From: Parafrankia irregularis
GTDB taxonomy: Bacteria > Actinomycetota > Actinomycetes > Frankiales > Frankiaceae
Assembly (NCBI RefSeq): GCF_001536285.1
Contig: NZ_FAOZ01000024.1
Coordinates: forward strand, 62,001-126,000
Direction of reading: 5' to 3'
Length of the DNA: 64,000 bases
The translations under genes were made by a program, and so were the position numbers. The notes beneath the pieces are model-generated. The model saw only the letters and a program-made list of their open reading frames with translations, made no database searches and was not told the origin of the DNA. Numbering within the stretch: the stretch's first letter is position 1; every line of letters begins with the position of its first letter. Shown here piece by piece: positions 7,264-16,500 of this stretch.

Positions 7264-9897
7264 GTGAACACGAGCGTGGGGATGCGACGGTCGGCCGATC
7301 GTGGCATGCGGCTGGCGGTGACCTGCGCCATTCTCGCGACCGCCGCGGTGGCGGTGGTCGTCGTGTCGAGTCACGGCGACCGGGCGCTGCGGGTGTCGCT
7401 GGACAGCGGGTCGGCGTGGCTGGTGTCCTCCGCGGTCGGCCAGGCCGCGCTGGTGGACGGCTCCTCCGGGCAGCTGATCACCCAGGTCAGGGTCGCAGAC
7501 CCGGGCTCGGATCTGTCCGCCGCCTCGACCAGTGCCCAGACGCTGGTCGCTGACACGTCCACCGGCACGGTGGTGCGGGTCGACAGCGCCTCCTACGAGG
7601 TCTCCAAGCCGGTGCGTTTCGCCCGGCCGGGCCAGCGGCTGCGGGTCTTCGCCGGCCCGCGTCGCGCGTACGTCTTCGCCGAGCAGACCGGGCTGGTGAC
7701 CAGCGCCGACTCCCGGACGCTGAGCGCGGGCCAGCCGCAGTCCGTCGTGTCACGGATCGGGCCCGGCGGCGGCGTGGTGGACGCGACCGGCCGGCTGTGG
7801 CTGGTCGACGCCGACTCGGGCCGGATCGTCTCCCTGGACAGCGCCGGCACGGGCCCGGCGGTACCCCGGACAGGGGCCGTCGCGACACCGGCGGCCCGGC
7901 TGCTCGAAGTCGGCGGGCGAGCCGTCGTCATCGACGGGGACGCCGTGCGCCCGCTGCACGACGACGGCACCTTCGGGGCGCCGACCTGCCTGGCCGGCGG
8001 CGCGCGGGACGACACCGCCGTACTGACCGGATCCGCGGCCGCGTCCCGGGTGTACGCCGCCTCCGGGCAGCGAGGGGTTCTCCTCGTCAGCGACCTGGAC
8101 AGCAACCGGTGCGACACCGCGATCGACCTCGACGCCGCCGGGCACACCCTCGGCGAACCCACGGAGGCCGCGGGCCGGGTCTTCATCCCCGACTTCACCA
8201 CCGGCGAGGTCCATATCGCGGACCTGGCCCACCCCGACACCGTGACGCACGCCGACGTCCTCGACCCGGACACGCCGTTCGACCTTGTTCCCAGCGGGCC
8301 GTTCGTGTTCTACAACGACCCCGCCAGTGCCCGCGCCGGAGTCCTGTCCCTCACCGGCCAGACCATCCCCATCCAGAAGTACAACCCCGACCGACCCGGA
8401 GACAGCCTGTTCTCCGGAGGCAGCGGCGGCGGCGCGGAAGACACCCAGGGCTCTGGCAGCTCCGGTGGCTCTGGTGGTTCCGGCGGCTCCGGTAGTTCCG
8501 GGAACTCCTCGAAACCCACCACCCCACCGACCGGCACAGCATCGCCACGGCCACCGACGCCGACCGTCTCCGGCACGCCGGATCGTGACCGATCCGCCGT
8601 GCAGATCCAGACATCGACGAATCCGGCGACAGCCGGCCGCCCGGTGGTGCTGCGTGCGATCGCCTCCAACGGGGCGAGGCTGGTCTCGGTGCGGTGGTCG
8701 TTCGGCGATGACGCGGGTACCGCGGCGGGAGCGGAGGTGTCGCACACCTGGGCACGGCCGGGCAGCTACCCGGTGACCATCCGGGCCGGGCTCGCCAGCG
8801 GCGAGCAGGTCCAGGTCAGCAGCACGATCAACGTGGTGGACCAGGCGCCTCCCACGAAGCCCGACCCGTCGCGCACCCCACCCCCCGGCACTTCCACGGG
8901 CACCCCGCCTCAACCAGACCCCGACCCGACCCGGACCCAGCCGCAGCCCGATCAGCCCGCCAACCCGGCGACGCCCACCCTCGACGTCGCGCGGACGTCC
9001 ACCACCTCCCTGGACGTCAGGGTTCGCCCTGGTACCGGAGCGGGCGCCGCCGTGACCCATTACGCCCTGGACGCGTCACCAGCGACGGGCACGACGGTCA
9101 ACGCCCTCGGCGGCGGCGCGTTCCGGGTCGACGTCACAGGATGCGACGCCTTCACCCTGGTGGGCACGGTCTCCGCGGCGAACGGGGCGACCGCGCGATC
9201 CCAGCCGCATCAGGTCGCGGCGCGCACGGACGGCGACTGCGGCCCGCCGCAGGCGTCGCTGGCCGTGACACCGACCTCCGGCGAGGCGCCACTGACCGTG
9301 ACAGCCGAGGACACCATCCGTTACCTCGTGGACCCGCACCTGAGCTACCGCATCACTTTCGGCGATGGGAGCCCTGCGACAGCTGGTTCCCCGGCCACCC
9401 ACACCTACACAGCTCCGGGCACCTACACCGTCACCCTGACCGCGATCAGGGACGGTTCCGGGGTGACCGCGACGGATACGGCCACCGTCACCGTCGGGGC
9501 CCAGTTCAAGGCCACCGCCGGGTCCGCCTCCGTCAGCCCGGGATCGGGTACCTACGCCTGCCCGTTGACGCTCACCTTCACCGGCACGGTGACCGCGAAC
9601 GGCGCGGGCACCGCCACGTGGGCCTGGCGCAACCATGGGCCCGGGGCGCAGTCGCTGACCTTCAGCGGCGCCGGGACGCAGACCGTCAGCTTCACGATGA
9701 CCGTGGACGGCGCGCCCGGGGAGACCACCACGAACACGGATGAGATCGAGATCTACGAGAACGGGCAGATCACCTTCGTATCCCCGGCATACCGCGCCAG
9801 TGCCACGATCACCTGCGCGTCACCCACGCCTCCGCCGACGACAACGCCGTCCTCGTCCGGGGGACTCGGCGGACTCGGCCGTCCCGGCAGCGGCTGA
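7264..9897 (+). CDS. Large exported/anchored protein with beta-propeller-like region and PKD domains
   Basis: The protein has 877 residues. A single hydrophobic segment at about 17-35 (LAVTCAILATAAVAVVVV) acts as signal anchor. Residues 40-370 are repetitive beta-strand sequence suggestive of a propeller. A Gly/Ser linker follows (about 380-415), then a PKD domain (about 455-525, VRWSFGDDAG), a Pro-rich linker, an Fn3-like domain (about 575-655), a second PKD (ITFGDGSPATAGSPATHTY) and a C-terminal Ig-like domain with paired Cys. GTG 7264 was chosen as start; ATG 7282 is possible. It is probably a cell-surface adhesion or scaffold protein. The divergent MerR may control it. Confidence 0.8.
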   Translation: MNTSVGMRRSADRGMRLAVTCAILATAAVAVVVVSSHGDRALRVSLDSGSAWLVSSAVGQAALVDGSSGQLITQVRVADPGSDLSAASTSAQTLVADTSTGTVVRVDSASYEVSKPVRFARPGQRLRVFAGPRRAYVFAEQTGLVTSADSRTLSAGQPQSVVSRIGPGGGVVDATGRLWLVDADSGRIVSLDSAGTGPAVPRTGAVATPAARLLEVGGRAVVIDGDAVRPLHDDGTFGAPTCLAGGARDDTAVLTGSAAASRVYAASGQRGVLLVSDLDSNRCDTAIDLDAAGHTLGEPTEAAGRVFIPDFTTGEVHIADLAHPDTVTHADVLDPDTPFDLVPSGPFVFYNDPASARAGVLSLTGQTIPIQKYNPDRPGDSLFSGGSGGGAEDTQGSGSSGGSGGSGGSGSSGNSSKPTTPPTGTASPRPPTPTVSGTPDRDRSAVQIQTSTNPATAGRPVVLRAIASNGARLVSVRWSFGDDAGTAAGAEVSHTWARPGSYPVTIRAGLASGEQVQVSSTINVVDQAPPTKPDPSRTPPPGTSTGTPPQPDPDPTRTQPQPDQPANPATPTLDVARTSTTSLDVRVRPGTGAGAAVTHYALDASPATGTTVNALGGGAFRVDVTGCDAFTLVGTVSAANGATARSQPHQVAARTDGDCGPPQASLAVTPTSGEAPLTVTAEDTIRYLVDPHLSYRITFGDGSPATAGSPATHTYTAPGTYTVTLTAIRDGSGVTATDTATVTVGAQFKATAGSASVSPGSGTYACPLTLTFTGTVTANGAGTATWAWRNHGPGAQSLTFSGAGTQTVSFTMTVDGAPGETTTNTDEIEIYENGQITFVSPAYRASATITCASPTPPPTTTPSSSGGLGGLGRPGSG

Positions 9898-10033
9898 CCT
9901 GGCAGCGCGCCGCCCTCCGCCGTCCTCCAGACGTGCGTGGCGTGTAAATGGTTGGCGAGCGTGGCGGCCCCGCGTCATGATTCCTCCGTTCCGTGTAGGC
10001 GATCGAGCACACAGCGCCCGTGTCGGAGGAATC

Positions 10034-11593
10034 ATGACGACCGCCGTCACCGGGACGGCGTCAGCCGGGCCCCGGCCCGAGGTCCGCGTGGCGGGCGGGG
10101 CGCTGCGCGGAAGCCTGGAGTCGGGCGTCGCGGTCTTCCGCGGCATCCCCTTCGCTGCGCCGCCGGTCGGTGCGCTTCGCCTCGCCGCACCGCGGCCGGC
10201 CGCGAGCTGGGACGGGGTGCGGCCCGCCCTTTCGTACGGCCCCCCGCCGCCGCAGACCGACATGCTCGGCCAGGGCACGGGTGCCCAGGACTCCGGGGCC
10301 CAGGGCGTGGTGGGCGACGACTGGCTGACGGTCAACGTCTGGTCGCCCGAGGCCGACCCGGCCGCGACGCTGCCGGTGATGGTGTGGATCCACGGCGGTG
10401 CGTACACGATCGGCGTGTCCAGCCAGCCCGAGTTCGACGGCGGCCGACTGGCGCGCGACGGTGACGTGGTCGTGGTGACCTTCAACTACCGAGTCGGGAT
10501 GGAGGGCTTCGCCCAGCTCGCGGGAGCACCTTCCAACCGGGGCCTGCTCGACCAGGTCGCAGCCCTGGAATGGGTGCGCGACAACATCACTGCCTTCGGT
10601 GGCGACCCGGACGACGTCACGGTCTTCGGCGAGTCCGCCGGTGGCGGATCGGTCGCCGCCCTGCTGGCCATGCCCCGGGCGGGCGGGCTGTTCCGCCGAG
10701 CCATCGCCCAGAGCGTGCCGGGCACCTTCTTCTCGCCCCAGCTCGCCGCCGACATCGCCGCCGCCTGCGCCGCCGAGCTCGGACTGCGTCCCACCTCGGC
10801 GGACCTCGCCACGGCGGACCCGGCGCTGCTGGCCCTCGCCGGTGACGCCGTCGCCGCGACGATCACCACCCGGGCGCAGCGCTGGGGCCAGCCCGCACAC
10901 CGATCGATCCTGTTCGCGCCTGTCGTCGACGGCGACGTCCTGCCGGTCACCCCGTGGCAGGCCGTGGCATCCGGCAGCAGCCGGGACGTCGACCTGCTGG
11001 CCGGCCACACCCGCGACGAGCAGCGGCTGTTCACCGCCTTCACCGGCCTGCTCGGCCAGGTGACCCCCGAACAGGCGGAGACCGCGCTCCAGGTCTTCGC
11101 CCCCGGCCCGGACGGTGCCCACCGCTACCGCGGCGCCTACCCGGACGCGAGCCCCGACCAGCTCTACGAACTGGTGCACTCCGACTGGCTGTTCCGGATG
11201 CCCACCCTGCACCTCGCCGAGGCGCAGGCCGCGGCCGGTGGCCGGGTGCATCTCTACGAGCTGACCTGGCCGGCCCCGGGGATGGGTGGCGCGTTCGGAG
11301 CCTGCCACGGCCTCGATGTGCCGCTCGTTTTCGGCAACCTCACCAGCGGCCAGCCAGCCCTGCTGATCGGTGACAGCCCCTCCGCCGAGGCGACGGCCCT
11401 GTCGGCCCGGATGCGGACTGCCTGGACCGCCTTCGCCGCCGGGGGCGACCCCGGCTGGCCGGCCTACGACCGCGACCGACGCCTCACCCAGCTCTTCGAC
11501 GTCTCCTGCGCCGTCACCGCCTACCCGGAGGAGCGATCCCGGCTGATCTGGCAGGACCATTCCTTCCCGGCCCTGCTCCTCGGCGCGGAGTGA
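10034..11593 (+). CDS. Type-B carboxylesterase
   Basis: The protein has 519 residues, the usual family length. Oxyanion-hole HGG is at 120-122, the nucleophile Ser201 lies in FGESAGGGS, an acidic residue follows in HTRDEQ, and the catalytic His is in ACHGLDVPLVFGN. An early FRGIPFAAPPVGALR block is diagnostic. The start is fixed by GGAGG at 10025-10029. There is no signal peptide, so it is cytosolic, and it hydrolyses carboxyl esters (possibly p-nitrobenzyl-esterase-like). It stands alone, 136 nt after the PKD gene, and ends before a hairpin at 11614-11636. Confidence 0.93.
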   Translation: MTTAVTGTASAGPRPEVRVAGGALRGSLESGVAVFRGIPFAAPPVGALRLAAPRPAASWDGVRPALSYGPPPPQTDMLGQGTGAQDSGAQGVVGDDWLTVNVWSPEADPAATLPVMVWIHGGAYTIGVSSQPEFDGGRLARDGDVVVVTFNYRVGMEGFAQLAGAPSNRGLLDQVAALEWVRDNITAFGGDPDDVTVFGESAGGGSVAALLAMPRAGGLFRRAIAQSVPGTFFSPQLAADIAAACAAELGLRPTSADLATADPALLALAGDAVAATITTRAQRWGQPAHRSILFAPVVDGDVLPVTPWQAVASGSSRDVDLLAGHTRDEQRLFTAFTGLLGQVTPEQAETALQVFAPGPDGAHRYRGAYPDASPDQLYELVHSDWLFRMPTLHLAEAQAAAGGRVHLYELTWPAPGMGGAFGACHGLDVPLVFGNLTSGQPALLIGDSPSAEATALSARMRTAWTAFAAGGDPGWPAYDRDRRLTQLFDVSCAVTAYPEERSRLIWQDHSFPALLLGAE

Positions 11594-11613
11594 CGACCGC
11601 GGACTGAGTACGA

Positions 11614-11636
11614 CCGCAGCCTGAGTGCGGCTGCGG
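11614..11636 (+). terminator. Hairpin after the carboxylesterase
   Basis: CCGCAGC (11614-11620) pairs with GCTGCGG (11630-11636) around a 9-nt loop, 20 nt after the esterase stop. It is GC-rich without a clear U-tract, which is common for actinobacterial terminators. Confidence 0.45.
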
Positions 11637-11665
11637 CACGCACGAGCACGCGCCGCGGCCGTGAG

Positions 11666-11944
11666 GTGTCGAGCGGTAGCGCGACCTACCGGCTGAGCCC
11701 CCGCGCTGGCCGGGCAACGGAACAACCTGCGCGCGGCCGGACACATAGCGATCTTGTTTTGGCAGTGCTGACCGAAACACCGGTCAGCCGTGCCGACATC
11801 GCCCGCCGAGCTGGCCTCACCGTCGAGCAGACCCGTCAGACTCTTGCACGGTTGCGTCGGCTCGGGCAGGCCGAGCTGATCGGAGTACCCCGATCCCGAA
11901 ACGCACTGTGGCGACTGTCCGCACCACCGAACCTCGACGGTTGA
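11666..11944 (+). CDS. Small winged-helix DNA-binding protein
   Basis: The protein has 92 residues. Residues 28-86 read as a compact helix-turn-helix (SDLVLAVLTETPVSRADIAR, AGLTVEQTRQTLARLRRLGQ, AELIGVPRSRNALWRL), similar to MarR/DprA winged-helix domains. There is no ligand domain. The GTG at 11666 is weakly supported (GAGG just upstream); the first ~25 residues are low-complexity and the true start could be later. Its codon use is less G/C-biased than that of its neighbours. The target is unknown. Confidence 0.55.
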   Translation: MSSGSATYRLSPRAGRATEQPARGRTHSDLVLAVLTETPVSRADIARRAGLTVEQTRQTLARLRRLGQAELIGVPRSRNALWRLSAPPNLDG

Positions 11945-12088
11945 CGGGCCCGCGGCTCGGCCGAAAGAGGCGACTCGGTCCGGCGCCAGGGCTGCCTCGG
12001 TCAGCGCCGGGTTCACCCGACGAGTGGTCGAGCATGCGCTGAGCCCGCTTCCTCCAGAAATGTCGTACCCAGGTGGAAGCCTGTCCCC

Positions 12089-12421
12089 ATGAGTTTCGAC
12101 CTTGTGATCTGGGAAGGTGAGCGGCCGGCAGACGACCTGGCCGCTGGTGTCGCCTATAACGAGCTGTTCCAGCGCTACGACGAGCAGAACCCGCACACCC
12201 CGGCGACGGATCGTATTGCCGCCTACTGCGAGGCTCTGACGAGCCGATGGCCGGATGCTTACACCGCCCCGTGGTCGATCACACCCATGCCCTCCGGGCC
12301 GTTCCTCTATCTCTGCGTCGTGTGGAGCATGGCCGACGAGGTGTCCGTCATCGCGGCTGAGCTCGCGGCATCGATGGGTCTGGTCTGCTACGACCCCCAG
12401 TCGGATGCACTGCTGCGGTAG
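12089..12421 (+). CDS. Conserved hypothetical protein (MSFDLVIWEG type)
   Basis: The protein has 110 residues, is soluble and rich in Trp/Tyr. It begins MSFDLVIWEGERPADDLAAG and belongs to a family of small actinobacterial proteins with this xDLxVWEG-x3-DD N-terminus, often found near toxin or immunity genes; no function is established. An AGGTGGA about 12 nt upstream supports the ATG at 12089. It stands alone, convergent with the membrane protein at 12537, and tandem hairpins separate the two. Confidence 0.7.
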   Translation: MSFDLVIWEGERPADDLAAGVAYNELFQRYDEQNPHTPATDRIAAYCEALTSRWPDAYTAPWSITPMPSGPFLYLCVVWSMADEVSVIAAELAASMGLVCYDPQSDALLR

Positions 12422-12454
12422 CCGGTCTCACCGGGCTGCCTGAACGGCTGTGCC

Positions 12455-12505
12455 GCCGGCGCGGTGCGCCGGCGCTGCGGGCGGCGACGTCTGGCGTCGC
12501 CGCCC
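12455..12505. terminator. Tandem hairpins between convergent genes
   Basis: GCCGGCGC (12455-12462) pairs with GCGCCGGC (12466-12473) across 3 nt. Immediately after, GGGCGGCGACG (12479-12489) pairs perfectly with CGTCGCCGCCC (12495-12505) across 5 nt. Both lie between convergent stop codons and would act in both directions. Confidence 0.7.
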
Positions 12506-12536
12506 GAGCAGCCGAAAGGCGGATGACCAGCAGCCG

Positions 12537-13241
12537 TCACGCCCGGGCGGTGCCCAGGATCGGGTGCTTGCCGAGGCTGAGGCCGGCGAACGCGACGATC
12601 AGCCAGATCGGCCCGACGATGCCCGGGAATCCTGCGATCGACAGCGCGCCCGACATGAACAGCACCGCGACCGGCGGGATCAGGCTGACCAGGCCCAGCC
12701 ACCGTGACACCAGCCGGTCGCGCAGGCCCAGCCAGGCGACCGCCCCCGCGGCGACGACGACTCCGAGGTAGCCGATGAACGGGCCGAAATCGTTCAGCAT
12801 GAAGTAGACGAACTGGCCATCCGTGTTGAAGCCGTTCTCGTTGAGCCCGCCTGGCAGGTACAGCGCCAGCGCCAGCTTCCAGCCGTAGCCGAGGCTCAGC
12901 GCCGCGGCGGACGCGGTCAGCCCGTCGGCGGCCACCCGGGCGGCCACGGCTCCGCGCGCCGCGGTCACCGCCTTCGCCCGCCAGGACGCGGCCAGCACCA
13001 GCAGGAGCACGACGGTCGCGTAGCCGAGCGCACCACCGAGCTGGAGCTGCCCGCGGGAGAGCTTGGCCAACGCGTCCGGCCCGACCTGCTCCGTGCCGAC
13101 GTTCGGGCTGGTGAACATCGTCGCGACGATGCCGAGCACCCCGGCGCCGACACCGAGCCACGTCCACCGGGCTCGGGTGGGCGTACCGGCGTCGACATCG
13201 TCGCGGTAGCCGCGGGTGACCTGCGCGGTCGTGGTTGTCAT
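12537..13241 (-). CDS. Polytopic membrane protein of unknown function
   Basis: The protein has 234 residues with about six hydrophobic segments (about 28-44, 68-86, 100-126, 150-172, 180-200 and 204-224). A short periplasmic loop after the first segment (FTSPNVGTEQVGPDALAKLS) is the most distinctive stretch. The ATG at 13239-13241 follows an AGGAGGGG at about 10-nt spacing, and the upstream frame (to 13841) lacks coding character. It is divergent from the sensor kinase at 13459, which raises the possibility that it is a target of that two-component system. No transporter signature is recognised. Confidence 0.75.
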   Translation of the reverse strand: MTTTTAQVTRGYRDDVDAGTPTRARWTWLGVGAGVLGIVATMFTSPNVGTEQVGPDALAKLSRGQLQLGGALGYATVVLLLVLAASWRAKAVTAARGAVAARVAADGLTASAAALSLGYGWKLALALYLPGGLNENGFNTDGQFVYFMLNDFGPFIGYLGVVVAAGAVAWLGLRDRLVSRWLGLVSLIPPVAVLFMSGALSIAGFPGIVGPIWLIVAFAGLSLGKHPILGTARA

Positions 13242-13458
13242 GGTGGTCCGTCCCCTCCTCGTGCCGGTGGCCCGATCGCCGCCGGCGTTGCGAGGACCAG
13301 CCTCGGGCGCCCGACGTCCCGCAAACGAGGGACAGCCGCCCCGTGCCCGGGACGTGCGTACGACACCGGGGACGCGCGCGCGACACCGCGCTGATCGGGC
13401 TCGCGACAGTGCGCTGACCAGGCGCGACATCGCGCCGATCCGGCGTGATGCTGGGTGC

Positions 13459-15825
13459 ATGGGGGCATCTGCGCCGGTATCCGGCACCTGGGACGGCGCG
13501 GCACCGCACCCGGTGGCGCCCCCGCCTGTGCCATCGGTCCCGCCCCGGCCTTCGTCCCCGGCCGCGCCTACGGTCCCACCCGCGCCTACGGTCCCACCCG
13601 CGCCTACGGTCCCACCCGCGCCTACGGTCCCACCCGCGCCTACGGTCCCGGCCGCGCCTATGGTCCCGGCCGCGCCGGCGGTCACGATGACGTCCGGAGC
13701 CGTCGTGGCCTCGGTGCTCGCGGTCGGGCTGGCGCTGCAGTCCGTCCTCTGCTCGGTCGGCGCCGTGCTGCTGCACCGGTACGTCACGGCCCGCACGGCC
13801 GAGCATGTCGCGTTGGACCGCGCGGATCTGGTCCTCGCCATCGCGTTCCCGCTGGTCGCGGCCCTGGTGCTGGTCTACCAGCCGCGCAACCGGGTCGGCT
13901 GGTTGCTGCTGACGACCGCGCTGACCGGCCCGTACCTGCTGGCCACCCAGTACGCGGCGCTCGCTCTGCTGTCCGGTGCGCAGGGCATCTCCGGTGCGCA
14001 GGGGCTGCCCGCCCAGGAGGCGGCCACCTGGTTCGCGACCTGGGGCTACGTTCCGTACCTGGTGCTGTGGGGGCTGGTGCCGGTGCTGTTCCCCGACGGC
14101 CGGCTGCCCTCCCGGCGGTGGCGGGCTCCCGTCACCGCCACCGCCGTGGCCATCGGATGCCATCTGATCGCCCGGATGTTCTGCCCGACCCAGCTGGACG
14201 TGTCCTCGCTGCTGCGCAACCCGTACGGTCTGGAGTCCGCGACCGGGCTGCGCTACGTCACGATGATCACCTCCCTGGCGGTCATCTTCGGCGGCGGGCT
14301 GCTCGGACTGCTGGCGGTCGTGACGCGGCTGCGCCGGTCCACCGGCGTCGAGCGGGCCCGGCTGCAGTGGCTGGTGCTCGGGGTCGCCTGCCTGCTCGGC
14401 GCGACCCTGCTCGGCGCGCTCCCGCACGGGCCGGACGGGCAGGCCACCGGCATGGACGTCGGGATGGCGCTGCTGGTCGCCGCGATCGGCGTCGGCGCCG
14501 TCCGCCATCGGCTGTTCGACATCGGGACGGCGCTCAGCCGGATGCTGGTATACGGCCTGCTCACCGCGTTCCTGCTGCTGGCCTACGCGGCGACGGTCGC
14601 CGGCGCGGGCGCGCTGGTGCCGGGGCGCCGGATCGCCTACGGCGTGCTCGCGGTCGCGGCGCTGGTCGCGGCGGCGGCCCGCGACCAGCTGCAGCGCCTC
14701 GTCGACCGGCTGCTGTTCGGCGCGGCCCGCGACCCGTACGCGGTACTCGCCGTCCTGCGTGGCCGGCTCGACCTGGCCACCGGTCCGGTGGACGCGCTCT
14801 CCCAGCTCACGGACGGGGTGCGGGAGGCGCTGAAGGTGCCCTACGTAGCAGTGGAAGGCAGCGACGAACGGCTGCCGACGATCGAGTCCGGGACGTCCGT
14901 CGGCTGGCTTGAGCGGCTGCCGGTGCCCGCCAGGACCGGACGCGGGCGGGCCGGCACGCTGCTTGTGGGCCGCCGCCATCCGGCCGACCAGTTCACCGAG
15001 ACGGAACGGGCGATGCTCGACGACATCGCCCGGCGGGCCGGCGACCTGCTCGACGCGGCGAGCACACAGCATGAGCTGCGGCGCAGCCGGGAGCGGCTGG
15101 TCACCGCGCGCGAGGAGGAACGCCGCAGGCTGCGCCGCGACCTGCACGACGGCGTCGGCCCCCAGCTCGCCGCGATGGCGATGCAGCTCGACGTCATCGC
15201 CTCGGGCCTGGCGGAACGGGCCGACCCCGCGGCGGAGCGCGCCGCCCTGGTCCGGGACCGACTGCGCGGCACCGTGCGCGAGATCCGGCACATCGTCGAG
15301 GATCTGCGCCCGCCGGCGCTCGACGAGGGCGGGCTGGCGGTCGCCCTGACGCAGGCCGTCGCGCCGTTCGCGCCGGTCGTGGCCCTGGACGCACCGGCCG
15401 AACTGGCGGCGCTCGTCCTGCCGGCCGCGACCGAGGTCGCCGCGTACCGGATCGTCGCGGAGGCGGCGACGAACGCGGTCCGGCACTCGGGCTGCGAGCG
15501 GTGCGTCGTCCGGGTTCGGGCCGAGCCGCCGTGGCTGCTGGTCGAGGTGTGCGACGACGGCGGCGGCCTGGCCGCCGACGCGGTCCCGGGAATCGGGCTG
15601 CGCAGCATCCGGGAGCGGGCGAGTGAGGTGGGCGGTCGCCTGGAGGTCCTCGACGCCCGATCCGTCCGCCCCACCGGCGGAACCGAGCCCAGCGGCGGAA
15701 CCGAGCCCAGCGTGATCGAGCCCAGCGCGATTGCGCGCGGCGGGACCGGGAGCGGCGGGACCGGCGCGGGTAGCGGCACGGTGGTTCGGGCGCGGCTGCC
15801 GTTGCGGGAAGGCGGCCCGGTGTGA
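13459..15825 (+). CDS. NarL-type (HisKA_3) sensor histidine kinase with repetitive N-terminus
   Basis: The protein has about 788 residues from ATG 13459; ATG 13687 would omit the repeats. The N-terminus is Pro/Ala-rich (six AP-T/M-VP-P/A hexapeptides). A membrane region with five or more segments follows (about 80-390), then a GAF-like linker and the HisKA_3 dimerization helix with His563 in LRRDLHDGVGPQ. A GHKL ATPase domain is recognised by EAATNAVRHSG, DDGGG and GIGLRSIRERA. A low-complexity insert (TGGTEPSGGTEPS) interrupts the ATPase end. The last codon overlaps the response-regulator start, so the pair is translationally coupled. The signal is unknown. Confidence 0.9.
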   Translation: MGASAPVSGTWDGAAPHPVAPPPVPSVPPRPSSPAAPTVPPAPTVPPAPTVPPAPTVPPAPTVPAAPMVPAAPAVTMTSGAVVASVLAVGLALQSVLCSVGAVLLHRYVTARTAEHVALDRADLVLAIAFPLVAALVLVYQPRNRVGWLLLTTALTGPYLLATQYAALALLSGAQGISGAQGLPAQEAATWFATWGYVPYLVLWGLVPVLFPDGRLPSRRWRAPVTATAVAIGCHLIARMFCPTQLDVSSLLRNPYGLESATGLRYVTMITSLAVIFGGGLLGLLAVVTRLRRSTGVERARLQWLVLGVACLLGATLLGALPHGPDGQATGMDVGMALLVAAIGVGAVRHRLFDIGTALSRMLVYGLLTAFLLLAYAATVAGAGALVPGRRIAYGVLAVAALVAAAARDQLQRLVDRLLFGAARDPYAVLAVLRGRLDLATGPVDALSQLTDGVREALKVPYVAVEGSDERLPTIESGTSVGWLERLPVPARTGRGRAGTLLVGRRHPADQFTETERAMLDDIARRAGDLLDAASTQHELRRSRERLVTAREEERRRLRRDLHDGVGPQLAAMAMQLDVIASGLAERADPAAERAALVRDRLRGTVREIRHIVEDLRPPALDEGGLAVALTQAVAPFAPVVALDAPAELAALVLPAATEVAAYRIVAEAATNAVRHSGCERCVVRVRAEPPWLLVEVCDDGGGLAADAVPGIGLRSIRERASEVGGRLEVLDARSVRPTGGTEPSGGTEPSVIEPSAIARGGTGSGGTGAGSGTVVRARLPLREGGPV
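13563..13670. repeat. 18-bp tandem repeat, six units, inside the kinase gene
   Basis: Four exact copies of CGCGCCTACGGTCCCACC (13563-13634) are followed by two variants ending CCCGGC (13635-13670). In frame they encode the hexapeptide APTVPP and variants. Unit number is likely to vary between strains by slippage. Confidence 0.9.
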
Positions 15826-16466
15826 CATCACTGCGCGTCGTGATCGCCGATGATCACGAGCTGTTCCGGGACGGGCTGCGCGGCCTGCTGGCCGACCTGG
15901 GCGCGACCGTGGTCGCCGAGACTGCGGACGGCAACGCCGCACTGGCGGCGGTGCTGCTGCACCGGCCAGACGTGGTGCTCATGGACCTGCGCATGCCGGG
16001 CCTGGGCGGCATCGAGGCCACCGCCCGCATCGGCGAGCAGGCGCCAGGGACGTCCGTCCTGGTCCTGACGATGAGCGAGGACACCGCCTCCCTGCAGGCG
16101 GCCCTGCAGGCGGGGGCACGCGGCTACCTGCTGAAGGAGTCGTCGAAGGCGGACGTCGCGCGAGCGTTGGAGGCGGTGGCGCGCGGTGAGCTGGTCATCG
16201 GACCGGGGGTCGCCGACAAGGTGCGCCACGCCGTCGGCGGGCTCTCACCGCGGATCTTCCCTCAGCTGACGGACGCCGAGATCCGGGTGCTGGACCTCGT
16301 CGCGGACGGTCTCGCCAACGGGCAGATCGCCGCCCGGCTGTCCCTCTCCGAGAAGACTGTGCGCAACCGGATCTCGACGATCCTCACCAAGCTCGAGGCG
16401 GCGACCCGCACCGAGGTGATCCTGCGGGCCCGCGACGCCGGCTTCGGATCCGGTACGACCGAGTAG
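15822..16466 (+). CDS. NarL/FixJ-family response regulator
   Basis: The protein has 214 residues. The receiver domain (1-120) has DD at 10-11, the phosphoacceptor Asp55 in VLMDLRMPG, Thr/Ser in LTMSE and Lys in YLLKES. A LuxR-type helix-turn-helix at about 150-210 reads LTDAEIRVLDLVADGLANGQ, IAARLSLSEKTVRNRISTIL. It starts with GTG at 15822, overlapping the kinase stop (GTGA), so it is the cognate partner of the kinase upstream. Likely targets are its own operon or the divergent membrane gene at 12537. Confidence 0.95.
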   Translation: MTSLRVVIADDHELFRDGLRGLLADLGATVVAETADGNAALAAVLLHRPDVVLMDLRMPGLGGIEATARIGEQAPGTSVLVLTMSEDTASLQAALQAGARGYLLKESSKADVARALEAVARGELVIGPGVADKVRHAVGGLSPRIFPQLTDAEIRVLDLVADGLANGQIAARLSLSEKTVRNRISTILTKLEAATRTEVILRARDAGFGSGTTE

Positions 16467-16500
16467 CGGCCCGATTCGTGGGCCCGATACGTCGGCATGG

